A stretch of 64,000 nt of DNA, taken from positions 22,108,001 to 22,172,000 of the forward strand of contig NC_057847.1 in the NCBI RefSeq assembly GCF_910594005.1, written 5' to 3'. Position 1 is the first letter of the stretch; the number at the start of each line of letters is the position of its first letter. The notes beneath the pieces are model-generated. The model saw only the letters and a program-made list of their open reading frames with translations. It was not told where the DNA came from and did no database searches. Positions 46,015 to 58,329 of the stretch are shown here, piece after piece. The position numbers and the translations under genes were made by a program. This DNA is from Cervus elaphus. Its lineage: Eukaryota > Chordata > Mammalia > Artiodactyla > Cervidae.

Positions 46015-47475
46015 TGGCAGGGGTGATGAAAGGCACGTGATAAAAGACACATCTATTTAAATTGCCATTGTTTCTGAAACGTCTATCCTTTACCACCAGC
46101 TATATACAGCTGAAGTTTTGGGGAGACTATTTGTTAGTCTACCACCTGTGTAACCACTTCTTACTGAGACAAAATCTAGAAATGTTACTTCCAATAAATC
46201 CTTGTAGTCTGAAAGCCAAAGCTTTCAAAGTAGACCTGTATTGTTGGTTCACTACACTCAGGACCTCCTGGCATTATTCATTTGATGTGAAAAGTCAATT
46301 AAAAAAACATTTAAATCACCCTTAGAGTTAGACTAATTAAAGTCTAATTAATCATCTTTATGTACCTAAAAATATATTTGGGAAAAAAACTCAAAAATAC
46401 TGTACTCCAAACTTATGGAGGCTTGGAAATGAGACATTTTGAAAAGACAGGTGAAAAGCTTAAAAGACTAACAGTGAGTGGGGGGAAAAAAAGCTCTCCT
46501 TTTTCCCTCCTACTGTCTATCCCTCAGCTTCAAGTTCAAGGAATCACCTGGTTGTAGGAAAAAGAAAGGAAGGATAGACAGGTGGCAGGAAAGAAAGGAG
46601 AGGAAACTATCTAGTCCTGTATTCTCTATGAACACTTAGATTTCTCCCAAGATCAAATATCACAAAATGTGTCCAAAAATCAAAGCACTTGGTCCCTTTA
46701 CTGAGCAAGGAAAAAGAAAGTCATTCTTTTTTTTTGAAAGTCATTCTAAGATAAGCATCCATAAAATATCCAGTTATCAGATAAAAAGAAGCAAAAAGAA
46801 CAAAACTGCAGTGGCACTTTCAGACTTTTATTTTTCTTCTGTTTCTGGACCTGTACTATACTGAAGGGGAGACACTAATAAGTGCATTCAATGCAGCACA
46901 AATTGATCCACCATCCAAAAAGTACAATAATCCCACTGTCACTTCCGGAACCTCTCCTGCTGAAGATGTAATGAGTTGCAAATAACTCAAATTATTGGTG
47001 GACTAAAGATTTAAAAGACTAAATCTCACTGCCAAGAAACATATCAACATCAATACCAAAAATGGAGGTGAAACAAATTCAGTTTTTGACCACATACAAA
47101 AATTTTGGAAGATCAAAAATAATGATAATGATAAAAGATATATAAAATTCTACATTTTTTCTCTATAAAAATAGAACAATTATTAGTAGTAATGCTGAGA
47201 TTATTCATTTGAAGAGAAAAGAGATACAAATCTAAAATCACATAATAGTAAAACTCCATAAAGTTAACTTGAAAAATTCAATGTCAACTTATAATTTTTT
47301 ATTTTTAAAAATATATATTTCTGACTCTGTTTCCTAAAAAGGCCTGGAAACACTGGCAACCGATAAGAATGAATACTCTTAATGCCTGGACTGTAGTTTC
47401 TAAATTCCATTTTCTACTAAAAGGAACCAGAGCTCCTTGTAATAACTGATATAACTGATTCTTAGACTGGGTTAT
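46015..47475. other. Intronic stretch without recognised elements
   Basis: AT-rich; a T9 insertion at 46716-46747 is the only structure noted. Confidence 0.4.
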
Positions 47476-47479
47476 GAAG

Positions 47480-47650
47480 TGAACAAGAGGAGCTTAAAGT
47501 ATCCCTTTGAACGAAAAAGTGGGGGTCAAAAAACGTAATGGGGCATGGGTGACTTTGGGATGTTCTTTATCTTGATCTGGGTGCTGATTATATGAGAATA
47601 CTGAGTTTGTGAAAACTCACTGTGATTCACTTATGATGGATTCTCTTTTC
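47480..47650 (+). repeat. Old L1 fragment
   Basis: 'ttctttatcttgatctggg', 'gtgctgattatatgagaa', 'gtgaaaactcactgtgat'. Confidence 0.55.
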
Positions 47651-48057
47651 CATATGTATTTACAGGAACCAATTTGAAGGGGTTCCCAAGGAACAAAGAA
47701 GTTTTTATTTGAGCATTCTGAAAAAAAGAAAAAGTCACTGCAACTAATCAAAATATAAAGACTCTTAAAATCCATGAATTTACAATGATCCTCAAGAAAA
47801 AAAGGAACTCTCCCCCTAAAAGAACAAAGAAATATCTTTGATCACCTTTTAAAGAGAGGTCAAGCGGAATGGTATCAGTACTGCCAGTTCTCACTAGGTA
47901 TTCTCTCCATTTCTACTATCTGAGGGAGAAGTCTTGTGATCTTCATAACAGATAAAAGGGAGCAAACATCAACTGTCTTGCTGTACCAGAACTGAGTACT
48001 CTTTCTCTTCTTCCAGTTTGTGCCTATGTTATATTTGTTGACTGGTTAGCTGATTTA

Positions 48058-48290
48058 TGGGCTTCCCTTGTAGCTCAGCTGGTAAGGAATCCACCTGCAA
48101 TGCAGGAGACCTGGGTTCGACCCCTGAGTTGGGAAGATCCCCTGGAGAAGGGAAAGGCAACCCACTCCAGTATTTCGGCCTGGAGAATTCCATGGACGGT
48201 ACAGTGCTGAGCGACGGAACTGAGGACGGAGAGACTGAGTATGTGCATGGGGTCACAGAGTTGGACACGACTGAGCGGCTTTCACTCACT
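48058..48290 (+). repeat. Bov-tA SINE with target duplication
   Basis: Flanked by tagctgattta (about 48047-48057 and 48290-48300). Between 'ccatggac' and 'catggggtcacagag' it carries about 45 extra bases not usual for the family. Confidence 0.92.
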
Positions 48291-48496
48291 AGCTGATTTA
48301 CTGGGTTTACCGTTTTCACCACATTTCAACCTATTTTATACGTCAGTAATGACTCTCAAGCACTTTGGTTCCATTCTTTTGGTCCTAGTTGTCCTTTCCT
48401 CAGGGAGTTAAGGAAAGTGGAATGTGGAACTGATCACAGGAATGTCAAGGAAACAGAGATAAAGGGGCTTTATGAAAGCACTTATGACCATACATG

Positions 48497-49262
48497 TTGT
48501 TACTGTTCAGTCGCTATGTCCTGTCTGACTCTTTGTGACCCCATGGACTGCAGCATGCCAGGCTTCCCTGTCCTTCCCATCTCCTGGAGTTTGCTCAGAC
48601 TCATGTCATTGAGTTGGTGATGCCATCCAACCATCTCATCCTCTGTTGTCCCCTTCTTCTCCTGCCCTCAATCTTTCCCAGCACAAGGGTCTTTTCCAAT
48701 GAGTCGGCTCTTTGCATCAGGTGACCAAAGTTTTGGAGCTTCAGTTTCAGCAACAGTCCTTCCATTGAATATTCAGGACTGATTTCCTTTAGGATAGACT
48801 GTTTTGATCTCCTTGCTGTAATAGGCACTCTCAAGAGCTGTCTCCAGCACCACAGTTCGAAAATATCAACCCTTTGGTATTCAGCCTTCTTTATGGTCCA
48901 ACTCACATCCACACATGACTACTGAAAAGACCATAACTTTGACTATATGGACCTTTGTTGGCAGAGGTGTCTCTGCTTTTTAATATGCTGTATAGGTTTG
49001 TCATAGCTTTCCTTCCAAGGAGCAAGCTTCTTTTAATTTCATGGCTGCAGCACCATCTGCAGTGATTTTGGAGCCCAAGAAAATAAAGTCTGTCACTGTT
49101 TCCATTGTTTCCCCATCTATGTGCCATAAAGTGATGGGATGGAATGCCATGATCTTAGTTTTTTGAATGTTAAGTTTTAAGCCAAAGAGTTTTTCATTCT
49201 CCTTTTTCATCTTCATTAAGAGGCTCTTTAATTCCTCTTCGCTTTCTGCTATTAGGGTGGTA
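48497..49262 (-). repeat. BovB LINE fragment with fossil RT
   Basis: Minus-strand copy. From 49216 to 49001 it reads LFGLKLNIQKTKIMAF and DFIFLGSKITADGAAA; from 48912 to 48601 it reads FELWCWRQLLRVP and QNFGHLMQRADSLEKT. These are consecutive BovB reverse-transcriptase segments, now in different frames, so a frameshift lies between about 48910 and 49000. 5' end interrupted by a SINE. Confidence 0.9.
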
Positions 49263-49410
49263 AGCGTGAAAGTCTCTCAGTCATATCTGACTCTTTGAGA
49301 CCCCATGGACTACACAGTCTATAGAATTTTCCAGGCCAGAATACTGGAATGGGTAGCCTTTCCCTTCTCCAGGGGATCTTCCCAACCCAGGGATTGAACC
49401 CAGTCATCTG
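49263..49410 (-). repeat. Bov-tA SINE inserted in BovB, truncated
   Basis: 'gaaagtctctcagtcatatc' to 'agggattgaacccag'; the tRNA-like head is missing. BovB resumes at 49411. Confidence 0.88.
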
Positions 49411-49430
49411 CATATCTGAGGCTACTGACT
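49411..49430 (-). repeat. BovB remnant beyond the SINE
   Basis: 'tcatctgcatatctgagg' is the BovB sequence that normally follows the 'ttagggtggta' left of the SINE. Confidence 0.75.
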
Positions 49431-49434
49431 ATAC

Positions 49435-50280
49435 ATGGATACACACTAACTCCAAAAGAGGAATGGAAACAAACCCATTTCCCTAAGGAAATGAGATGCC
49501 ACTTACCTGCTTTTTCCTTTGAAGAAGAGTTTAATTTCTTTCTTATATAGTCAAGTCACAAGCCACAAAAGTGTGCAAACAAATTTCCAGTTACTTTAGT
49601 CCCGTAAACTTAACCTGACAGTCAAAGGGACTCATGTACATTTCATTTTCATGGATGGTCAAGTATCAAGAGATACTGAGCAATACCTAAGTGATCCCAT
49701 GAGATAAAGCAAAAGCAGTGTAACCAGAGGCCAGTAAACTACCAGAAATCAACATCCAGTCCCAGTAGCCTTCCTTCTTGTTTGCTTCAACATTAAAAAT
49801 GAGTATTTTGAGACCTAAAATCTGCTCTAGTAAGAGGCACTATCCATTTGAAAAATGAGGTGCTGGGATAAGAACCACTGTTTTGGGATCAAGTCAGTTT
49901 CCCCCCATCTGTAAACTATGATCAAATAAGCAATGTTTGAGTTTAGCCAATGCAGGCAAAAAAGAACTATGCCCATAAGGGCCCTATAATTTAAAATGTG
50001 TTCATGGTTAAGGCTCTTTATTACTATACAACAGTTTGATTCAATATCAAATTAAGAGGAACATTACAGCAAGTAATTTAGTCCCCAACAATATACAGTG
50101 ATCAAAGATGGGGAAAGAGAAATTTGTGATTAACTACAACCCACTGTGCTTGAAGGTGTTATCTGATTCTGATGGAGAGATTTCTCAGTGTCAAAAGTTT
50201 CGTGCATGTAGATGGCAGAGTATACAGCTCCGTGATTCACTCTGGTGTCCAGAACAAGTAATGGCTTAGAAGATGGACTC
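49435..50280. other. Unrecognised intronic stretch
   Basis: No element or exon supported. Confidence 0.4.
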
Positions 50281-50293
50281 GAAATGCCTATAA

Positions 50294-50504
50294 GTTAAAG
50301 TATTAGTCACGCAGACATGTCCAACTCTTTGCAACCCATGGACTATAGCCTGCCAGGCTCCTCTGTCCATGGGATTCTGCAGGCAAGAATACTGGAGTGG
50401 TAGTCATCCTCTTCTTCCAGGGGACCTTTCCAACCCAGGGCTCAAACCTGGGTCTCCCTGCATTGCATGCAGATTCTTAACCATCTGAGCCAGCAGGGAA
50501 GCCC
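50294..50504 (-). repeat. Bov-tA SINE with target duplication
   Basis: Flanked by aaatgcctata on each side (50283-50293 and 50505-50515). Full-length minus-strand copy ending 'gagccagcagggaagccc'. Confidence 0.94.
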
Positions 50505-51049
50505 AAATGCCTATAGATGTCATTCAAAAAGAAGCCAACCCAATGAATCACTTTACCTCCCTGGGCCAAAACAGTCAGATCAGGCAATGGAACCATTAGG
50601 CTGTGACACATCAGATTCTGAAATGACAATCTCGGGGCTGGAAAAAATGATTCAGACCTTATCACCATGGAAATTAGATTTCCAAGCTAAGAACCATGGG
50701 CCATCTGGTTTTGTAAGTTTTCCTTCTTCATAGGCAAGCCTGGCAGGTGTTAGCTTAATTTCAGAAAATCATCATTCTCACAGTGCACAAATTTTTTATA
50801 AATAATAAAATGCCAAAAGAGAAAGAGAATACAGACTAAGAGAGAGTTATGTGTAAACTACAGGGGAGAGGCTTCATGTAAGGAGAGAAGAAACTGATCT
50901 TAAAGCAGAAATCTTACCTCAAAAGCCTACAGACCAGGCAGGTATCATACAAGGCTGGTTGCTTTAAGACTTAGGGGATGGTAAAGACTAGCACATTTCA
51001 GTCCTTGAAATAGTAAAAAGACCATACTTTTTAATCATCCAAGAGAAGC

Positions 51050-51052
<3 letters not shown>

Positions 51053-51094
<42 letters not shown>
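51053..51094 (+). repeat. (GT)21 microsatellite
   Basis: An uninterrupted GT run of about 42 bases, probably length-polymorphic. Confidence 0.97.
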
Positions 51095-51096
<2 letters not shown>

Positions 51097-51408
51097 CTTA
51101 TGTCAAGTACCCAGATTGCCCAATGTTGACAATTAACTCAATTTTTAAAAATAAACTTCTATAGATTAAAAAAAATTATGCCTAAAATTTGGCCAGTAGG
51201 CCACCAGTTTGCAAGCTATGCTTTAGAATTTAACTTTAAATAATGTAATAAATAACAAGCAGAAAGTTCCCATCATAACAGTGACTACACTAAATTACTG
51301 AGCCTTGGTTTCTGTTCTACCAAGAGGCAGCAGTCCATGCAAGGACAAGGTAAAAGTAATATCAGAACACCCATGAGTATTTTCCAAATTACAGACATCT
51401 CAACTATC

Positions 51409-51435
51409 ACCACCACCACCACCACCGCTGCTGCT
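51409..51435 (+). repeat. (CAC)n then (GCT)n trinucleotide run
   Basis: About six CAC units followed by three GCT units. Non-coding here. Confidence 0.9.
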
Positions 51436-51439
51436 CTTG

Positions 51440-52210
51440 TGCCTCCAAGAAAATAAGGGTTTGAGTAGAGGACAAACACTGCAAAAGATCCCCAAGAGCA
51501 ATGATGCTACATCCTCCCACTCTGGGGTTCACTGACCTCAGAAAGTAGAAAGCTTTGTATAACTGGGAGGGATGGGTCCAAATGGTGAAGACCCTGGGCC
51601 TAAAATGTCAAATAGCATATGTCAGGTGGCTCTGAAAACAATAACTGCAAATATCAAAGATGACAAGGAGCCCACAGTGAGCACTGCTGGTATATTATTT
51701 ATTTCAGCCTCATGTGCAAAAATAATACAATCAATTGTCTATTTATTCACTATGAAAGATTATAAAAACTGGATGCATTTTAAGAATGTGTACACCATGC
51801 ATATATAATGAAAGCATGGATAACCTTTCACCCATTTTCAGGCTTAGGTCTGTAGGCTCATCACTCAAGAAGGGAAGGGACCATCTTATTTTCACATGAT
51901 GCCAGACAGCAGACAAAAAAAGGTTTAATATTTTGGCATGTTTTTTACTTCCTATCTTTAAGAAAATTACTGCAGAACTTTTTATTAAGATGGCTAAACA
52001 TGACTAGAATTACCATGCCTTATTTTTGGATCTGATAGACACATAAAACAGAAAAAAAACATGTTCCTGTAATTTGGTAATATTTCACTAATCTTTTGCT
52101 GTCATTGAGCACTGACTAATCTAATCCTGCTTTTGATTTCTTTAAAAAAATTTTTTTTAATGTGGAGCATTTTAAAAATCTTTATTAAATTTGTTACAAT
52201 ATTGTTCCTG
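51440..52210. other. Unrecognised intronic stretch
   Basis: Open frames are short; nothing recognised. Confidence 0.4.
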
Positions 52211-52215
52211 TTTTA

Positions 52216-52328
52216 TGTTTTGGTTTTTGGCCGTGAAGCATGTGGGATCTTATTTTCCTGACTAGGGATTAAACTTACAGCCCCTGCATTGGAAGGCAAA
52301 GTCTAAACCACTGGACAGTCCTGCTTCT
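52216..52328 (-). repeat. CHR-2-type SINE
   Basis: 'tttttggccgtgaagcatgt', 'gatcttattttcctgactag', 'taaaccactggacagtcc'. Confidence 0.8.
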
Positions 52329-52859
52329 AATTTTAAGCTTGCATTATCCTAACTCACCTTGTAACTGGGGGTCAAAGACTTCTAGATTGGCTTTAAGGTA
52401 ACAGCTGTTTGAAACAGTTTATCCTCAGGTGCCTGCAGCTTTGACTGGAGAATACGGTCTGTCAACCGAGCCTTCTGGGGTTATCTGGTGAATTATGAGT
52501 GGTTTCTCGATTTCCTTTTGCAGGAAGGGGCAGAAGCTGAAAAACAGAGATACTACAGTTGTATAGTACGTCTCCATAGACCTTTCATGAGCCTCTGTGG
52601 CCAACAGAAAATTCCTTCCAAGTTATCTTTAGAGGAGAAAGTTCATAAGGGATGGCATTTCAGATTTTTACCTCCTTTGTTCAATCTTATGTAATCTCAA
52701 AAATGTAACCACTGGGCTCCTCAGAATAATTTATATCTTACCCAGAGTGGGGAATAAGAAAACTCTCAACTTATAGAGCAAGTATTTTCTAAAAGGAGAT
52801 GAAGCATATTTTCCAGAAACATGTTTAAACCTCCAATTAAATGTAAACATCAAAGAGTT

Positions 52860-52975
52860 GTTTTTTTTTAATTGGGTTATAGCTGATTTACAATGTTGTG
52901 TTAGTTTCAGATGTACAGCAAAGTGACTCTGTTATATATACATATGCCCAATCATTTTTAGATTCTTTCAGTTTT
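52860..52975 (-). repeat. L1 LINE 3' end
   Basis: Poly(T), 'aattgggttatagctgattt', 'caatgttgtgttagtttc', 'gtacagcaaagtgactctg': the artiodactyl-type L1 3' end in reverse. Confidence 0.8.
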
Positions 52976-52979
52976 TTAA

Positions 52980-54105
52980 AACAGTCACTATGAAGTGGTT
53001 CCATTGCACAAAAATGTACAATCCCTATATCCTGATGAAGACCTATTAATGGTCTCTCATTTTCCCTGAGTAGAATTATTGCCAAATTCCTAGAACAATC
53101 CTCTAGCAAAAAGAGCTAACTATACTAGCAAAGCATAGTGCTCAACTTGGCGTCATATCTCAGAAGGCAAGGAAACCATGTTTTATGAGAAGACAAAAGC
53201 ATGTTCCCTTTACGTTTAAAAAAAAAGAAGGAAAATAAATATCTGACCCTTAAATGTGACAATAGTTTTTTCCTTCAAGTCTCAGACCTCTCTCTAGCAG
53301 CCTTGTTTATTCACAAGGTAGCTTTAAAAATGACTCCTCAGGTCTGATTATCTTTCAAGCCTATTCTTTCATTATGCTTTAGTTTTTTCTCATTTTACCT
53401 ATGGAGAAGAAAAAAAAAAAAGCAATACACATATACTGAAAAACCAGGACTTAAAAGTGCAAAAGACTTCTATCTACTTAGTATCTTGTGTATGGTTGCT
53501 CTTTAAGTATCATTTTTATACAAAAAAAAGTGTTTGTACATTTAGAGCCCCTTTAACTCTACAAAAAAAAGTTTTTTAAGTCTCTATTGTGTTTTAAGAC
53601 AACGCTGCGCATGTTATAATTAGTAAATAAAATTAAATTTAAATTTGATTATGATGATGATGACACAGAAGAACTAGGGTTAGCATTCATCAAGATTATT
53701 TTTGTATGCTCGGCATTATGTGTTTATTTTCTGCAAACATTACTCAATCTATGCTCTTTAATCCCATGTAATTATAGGCAGACTGAATAGAATGGTCAGC
53801 TATAGAAACTCCCCTATACTGCAGTTCTTCGTGTACACTTCCACCCCCGTTTCTCGTCCCTAGTCTTATTCTGCATCACTTCTTACTATCCTCTAATAGC
53901 AAACAGGAAGGTAAGGGAGAACAGAGGACCCCGGGGTAACAGCAAAGTTTCCTCTCTGTTTCCTCCAATCCAGTAGCAGACAAGAAGGAGAAGGGTGGTT
54001 GAATCTTGCTAATCGTACCTAAGGAACCCCCCTCCCTCCCACATCACACACACTGCGTGCATGGCCTGTGTGAACCCCATCTTGGCCTGGGCGCCATTTT
54101 TCGGT
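52980..54105. other. Unrecognised intronic stretch
   Basis: Several A-runs (53220, 53409, 53521, 53563) and a short GAT repeat at 53651. No exon supported. Confidence 0.4.
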
Positions 54106-54109
54106 TCAC

Positions 54110-54355
54110 TCATCTTTTTCTGCATAGTCTTTGCTTATACATCCTTCAAAATCCAGCTCAAAACCACAGCTTCCAACTCTTCCATGGATATTCCCAGCTA
54201 GAAAGGAGTTTCTCATCATCACACCTGGTACTTTGGTCAATTCTGACTAATGTGAGTCTGTCCTGGTCTTTCATGCTGCTTACACCTCCCATCTCCTTAC
54301 CAGGCTGTGCTGACTCCAGAAGTAGGGACCAGACCTCAGTTTCTTGTATACTGTA
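54110..54355 (+). repeat. L2 LINE fragment
   Basis: 'catccttcaaaatccagctc', 'tcacacctggtactttgg' and 'agaagtagggaccagacc' follow L2 order. The 116-codon plus-strand frame here is not a gene. Confidence 0.55.
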
Positions 54356-54359
54356 AGTG

Positions 54360-56150
54360 TGGGAGTTAAAAAGTGAATTTTAGAAGGTTTCTATTTATAT
54401 GTACTTTGCAAAAGGTATGTCTGAGACCATAATTAATGTTTATACAGACATTCTGCATTATTTCCAAAACGACAACAACCACTATATAGTGTAGTGTCTT
54501 CTATAACCTTCAGGGGGACTGACCGTTCAGCATTAAAAATTACCAATCTATCAATGCATGTTTCACATAAAATCAAATGTCCCTGAAGCCAGAAATACTA
54601 GGAATAATCATTTTAATTCATCTTCAAAAAGTTCATTAGTACAGAAAGATTTATATTGTCACATTCAATTTTCAAATTTCTGGGTGACCAATTTATTAAG
54701 TTTTATTCAAAAACCAGAAAGTTAACCAAGTGGCATCTAAACTTTACTTTATTTAGAAACTATAAAGGATCTTGTTTTACCTTACACATAAACTGTGTAC
54801 GGGGCAGAAGTTCAAAGGCTCTAAGCTTACAAAGTTCAAGTCTGATTATTCCTTGTGACAGTACACACTGAAGATTAATTCCTAAAACCCTCATTAAAAA
54901 ATAAACTCAGAGAAGGGAAGGTGTAGTTTTCTTTTTAAAACTATAACCAAAATCGACGCTTTAAAAGAAAACATTATATGTTTTTTTAATCAAAACACAC
55001 TAAAGGAATTATGTTCTAGCTTAACGATAGCCTCTGCAATTTTACACCCACCTGCTCAGCTCTTAAAAAATTAATGGTTGGAAAGGTTGATTTGAACAAA
55101 GTCTTTTATGCTAGATAGTACTTGAGTAGGTGTCTCTGCAAAATCTCATCAGGGGAGTTTGGTGACGTGGCAAAGGTTCCTTCTGAATGGCTCATTCAGG
55201 AGCCAAATGATCCATTATCTTTGCAACAGAATTTTTCCTGTAAATTATGTGACTAATCCTCCTACAGCCTGAATTTTGCCCACCAGACACTGTGTTCTTG
55301 TCTAGGACAGTCCCCACACAGTCTACTCATGTCTTATTCAGGCCCCTCTACTAAGCACATGATGTATTCTACCGAGGACTAGACTGTCCCTCTAGCACTA
55401 AGTCAGTGCAGAGAAAGGAGAGGCAACTCCATCACTCTGTAAAATACTAAAGAAAAGATTCTTAAAACAGTGAAGGCAGTAAAGATGACCAGAATAACCA
55501 GAAGAGTATATTTACAGAAAGCTAGCAGCCTCCATAGCAAAGTCTATTTTACAACTATTTTCTGTACAACATGTGGCCCACGGTTTTGATTCAAAGCGCA
55601 CATCACTTCCACGAAGCAAGTTTGGTCATGACATAGGGTTAAAAATCCTAAATTGCTTTCCCAGAAAACTGTAGCCCAAACACCATGTAAGACCCTTCTT
55701 CATTATCTTGCTTACCTCGTCTACTGTCTCCATTAAATACATTAGTTGGTTAAAGGAATTATTTTGCTTTTCTCTCTGGCAGCAATGTTTAGACAAAAAA
55801 TTGATTGTTCTCTTTTCACCTGTGATAATCTCAATACATCGAGACTTTTTACGCTGTGTCTAAACCCTCGGAGAGTACAGTTTCAGTGCTACAATTAAAC
55901 AGAGTTTTTGGAAACATGTGCTGAGGTAAGTTCCCGAAGAAAACCAAGACCCCAAGCACTTTCACCTAGCAACTACAGTGGCTTTCTTGGCAGTAACTGA
56001 AGAGCAGACCTTTAAACTGAAAATGTATCTAATCTCATTAATCCTACCATGTATCACAGAAATTAAAGGGCATTTCAAACAGTAAGGAAAGCGTATGAAA
56101 ATCAAGCAAAAGGAAGGGACAGACACAGTACTGAGTTTAGAGTACAAAGG
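54360..56150. other. Long unique-looking stretch
   Basis: No retroposon recognised for about 1.8 kb, unusual for this window. No splice-bounded ORF. Confidence 0.4.
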
Positions 56151-56510
56151 ACAACGGGGGAAGAAAAGGAAGAGAGTGGGTTTGAAAGAAAAGGGTTTGA
56201 AAGGTCTTCAATGCTGATGAAAGACCAGATTTCACTGGGTGGGCTGTAGAGGACTGACTGGAGTGGAGTTCAGAGTACAGGAGTTATGTGATTATGCTTC
56301 AGGCAGGCAGAACCACGAGGACAAATTGGAGGAAAGAGAAGCCAGACGCAAGAGAGCATCTCGGAAGATAAAGCAGTCAAAAAGGGAGGGCAGAGCTACT
56401 GAGGGAATGGGCATTCAGGAAGGACAAGCGAAGAGCTTGTATTTGAGAGGGCAGAATGGGGTCCCATTTGTCCTCATATATTTCTTGTTTTTAACAAAAT
56501 AATGGAAAAT
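56150..56510. other. Purine-rich stretch
   Basis: A/G-rich with an 87-codon frame (56239-56502) rich in Lys, Glu and Arg. The composition explains the frame; no domain recognised. Confidence 0.4.
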
Positions 56511-56519
56511 AAAGCAAAT

Positions 56520-56656
56520 CTGGAAATACAGCCAATATTTTATAGTAACTATATGTAGAATATAACCATTAAAAATTGTGAAGTGCTACATTGTACACTT
56601 GAAACTTATGTAATATTGAACACCAAATATATCTCAATTAAAAAAAGAAAAGAAAG
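56520..56656 (+). repeat. L1 LINE 3' end
   Basis: 'gctacattgtacacttgaaa', 'cttatgtaatattgaacac', 'atatctcaattaaaaaaag'. Confidence 0.75.
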
Positions 56657-57223
56657 CACTTCCTTTTTTTTTCAGAAATGTGATTGCAGTATAAGATATG
56701 GTCAATATGCTAACAAACTAAAATAATGTACTCAACACAAAACATATTTTTCTCATTCTGTTACATATCTATGATCTAGGCCAATCTTTTTTTTTGGGGG
56801 GGTTTGTATTTAACTCGACTGAAATTGAGACATGTTTCTCTGAGGGTAGGGAAATGTAACATTTCTGCAAATCCCAAAAGCTGAGCACAAGGAAAGGCCT
56901 GGCACCTATTGAGCACTCAAAGAAAAAAAAATTCTTCCACATTAAACAGCTCTGTTAATATGAACAAAAACTCAGATGACTGATTATACAGGTAAGAATT
57001 CTGATTATCGATTACTTAAAGGAATCTTCAATTTTATTATTCCCTTGACAATTTCTGTTATATATCCAAACAACACATATTACAGAAACCACTCAATGGT
57101 TCTATTACATGATTCAAAAATTTTCTTTAATATTTTATTTAAAAGAGAACCTCCTTAACTGTAAAGCTTTGGACAATTCCTAATCTTTGGACAGTCCCTA
57201 ATTTTCCAAAAGTAGTATGCTAC

Positions 57224-57461
57224 AGAGCAAGAGTCAGCATTTTCTCTGTGAAGGTCCAAATTAGGAAATTAAACATTTTAGGTTATGTGGGCCATGCACT
57301 GTACCACTTAATGCAACTATTCAACTCTGCCCTTGTAGCACTGGAAAGCAGTCACAGGTAATAAGTAAATGAATGATTATGCTGTGTTCCAATAAAACTT
57401 TATTTACAAAAATGTAATAGCTCATATTTGGTCCATGGACTGTAGCTTGCTGACCCCAGTC
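57224..57461. mobile_element. hAT-type non-autonomous DNA transposon
   Basis: Ends 'agagtcagcattttctctg' and 'agcttgctgaccccag' are rough inverted repeats. Internal 'tgttccaataaaactttatt' is shared with the split copy at 43345/44244. Confidence 0.75.
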
Positions 57462-57469
57462 TAGCAAAT

Positions 57470-58105
57470 CATCCAGCTGTGGCAACCTGGTATGGTTTCA
57501 TTGTTCTTATCTAACTGGTGCACAAAATTCTGATGAAGTAATAAAAAAATTAGTGGGAAAACAGGCTTCAAGAAAAATCTCCACTGCTGGTGTAGTGATA
57601 AAAGGGAAAACAAAATGAAGAGGTTCTAAGGAAGGGATGGATTCAAGGAGACATGAGAGGTTTGGGGTAAATTAAAATAAGAATGTAGAGTTGATGATGT
57701 CTCAGATCACTGCTAAGAGAGTCCAACATATATTCTAGGCGGAAATAGGAAAATATGACTTATGAAACCATTTTAGGAAGTATTCCAATTAGTGCCAAAC
57801 ATGCTTATTAATTAAGAGAAAACTTCAGGGAAAATTTACCCTATTAAATAAAAATATGTTTAAGAAATGCATGAATCTTGACAGAATATTCATGTGAGAA
57901 AAAGCCAGGGAATTCGGAAATTTATGCAAGTCTCCTATCATACTTTCTTCATGACTTCTGATGATTGTACTATATTAACTTGATAGAACAGGGGCAAAAG
58001 TAAGGAAATAGTATCATCAAAGCTTACCAATCTGTTTAAATCTGTAAAAGAGTTATAACAAAAACTATATTAATTCAATTACATCAATGTAACGAGGCTA
58101 CCACT
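57470..58105. other. Unrecognised intronic stretch
   Basis: AT-rich; nothing recognised. Confidence 0.4.
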
Positions 58106-58109
58106 AATT

Positions 58110-58278
58110 TACCATCGATAGTGACTTACTAGTTCTATGCAAATTCCTTCTCTGGGCCTCAGGTTCCTCACATGCAAAATATAGCCGGTTTCAGGAGGTG
58201 TTTGAGGATTAGGCAAGCTAATGCCCACAGAGTGTTCAGAACAGACCCAGCACACAGGAAGTGCTCAAATGCCCCAAG
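58110..58278 (+). repeat. MIR SINE
   Basis: 'ctctgggcctcaggttcctc', 'gaggattaggcaagcta', 'cacacaggaagtgctcaa'. Confidence 0.75.
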
Positions 58279-58329
58279 GCTGCTGCTGCTCCCCTGATTC
58301 ACCTCCCCAGCCAGCTTTACCAGATACTC

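Noticed and set aside
35771..51094. Regular repeats considered as a CRISPR-like array
   Set aside because: The recurrent units are dispersed SINEs and microsatellites with no spacer structure, in a vertebrate genome.
54006..54356. 116-codon plus-strand frame
   Set aside because: Falls on an L2 relic and has no protein family signature.
56239..56502. 87-codon Lys/Glu/Arg-rich frame
   Set aside because: Explained by purine-rich sequence; no splice signals, domain or homologue recognised.
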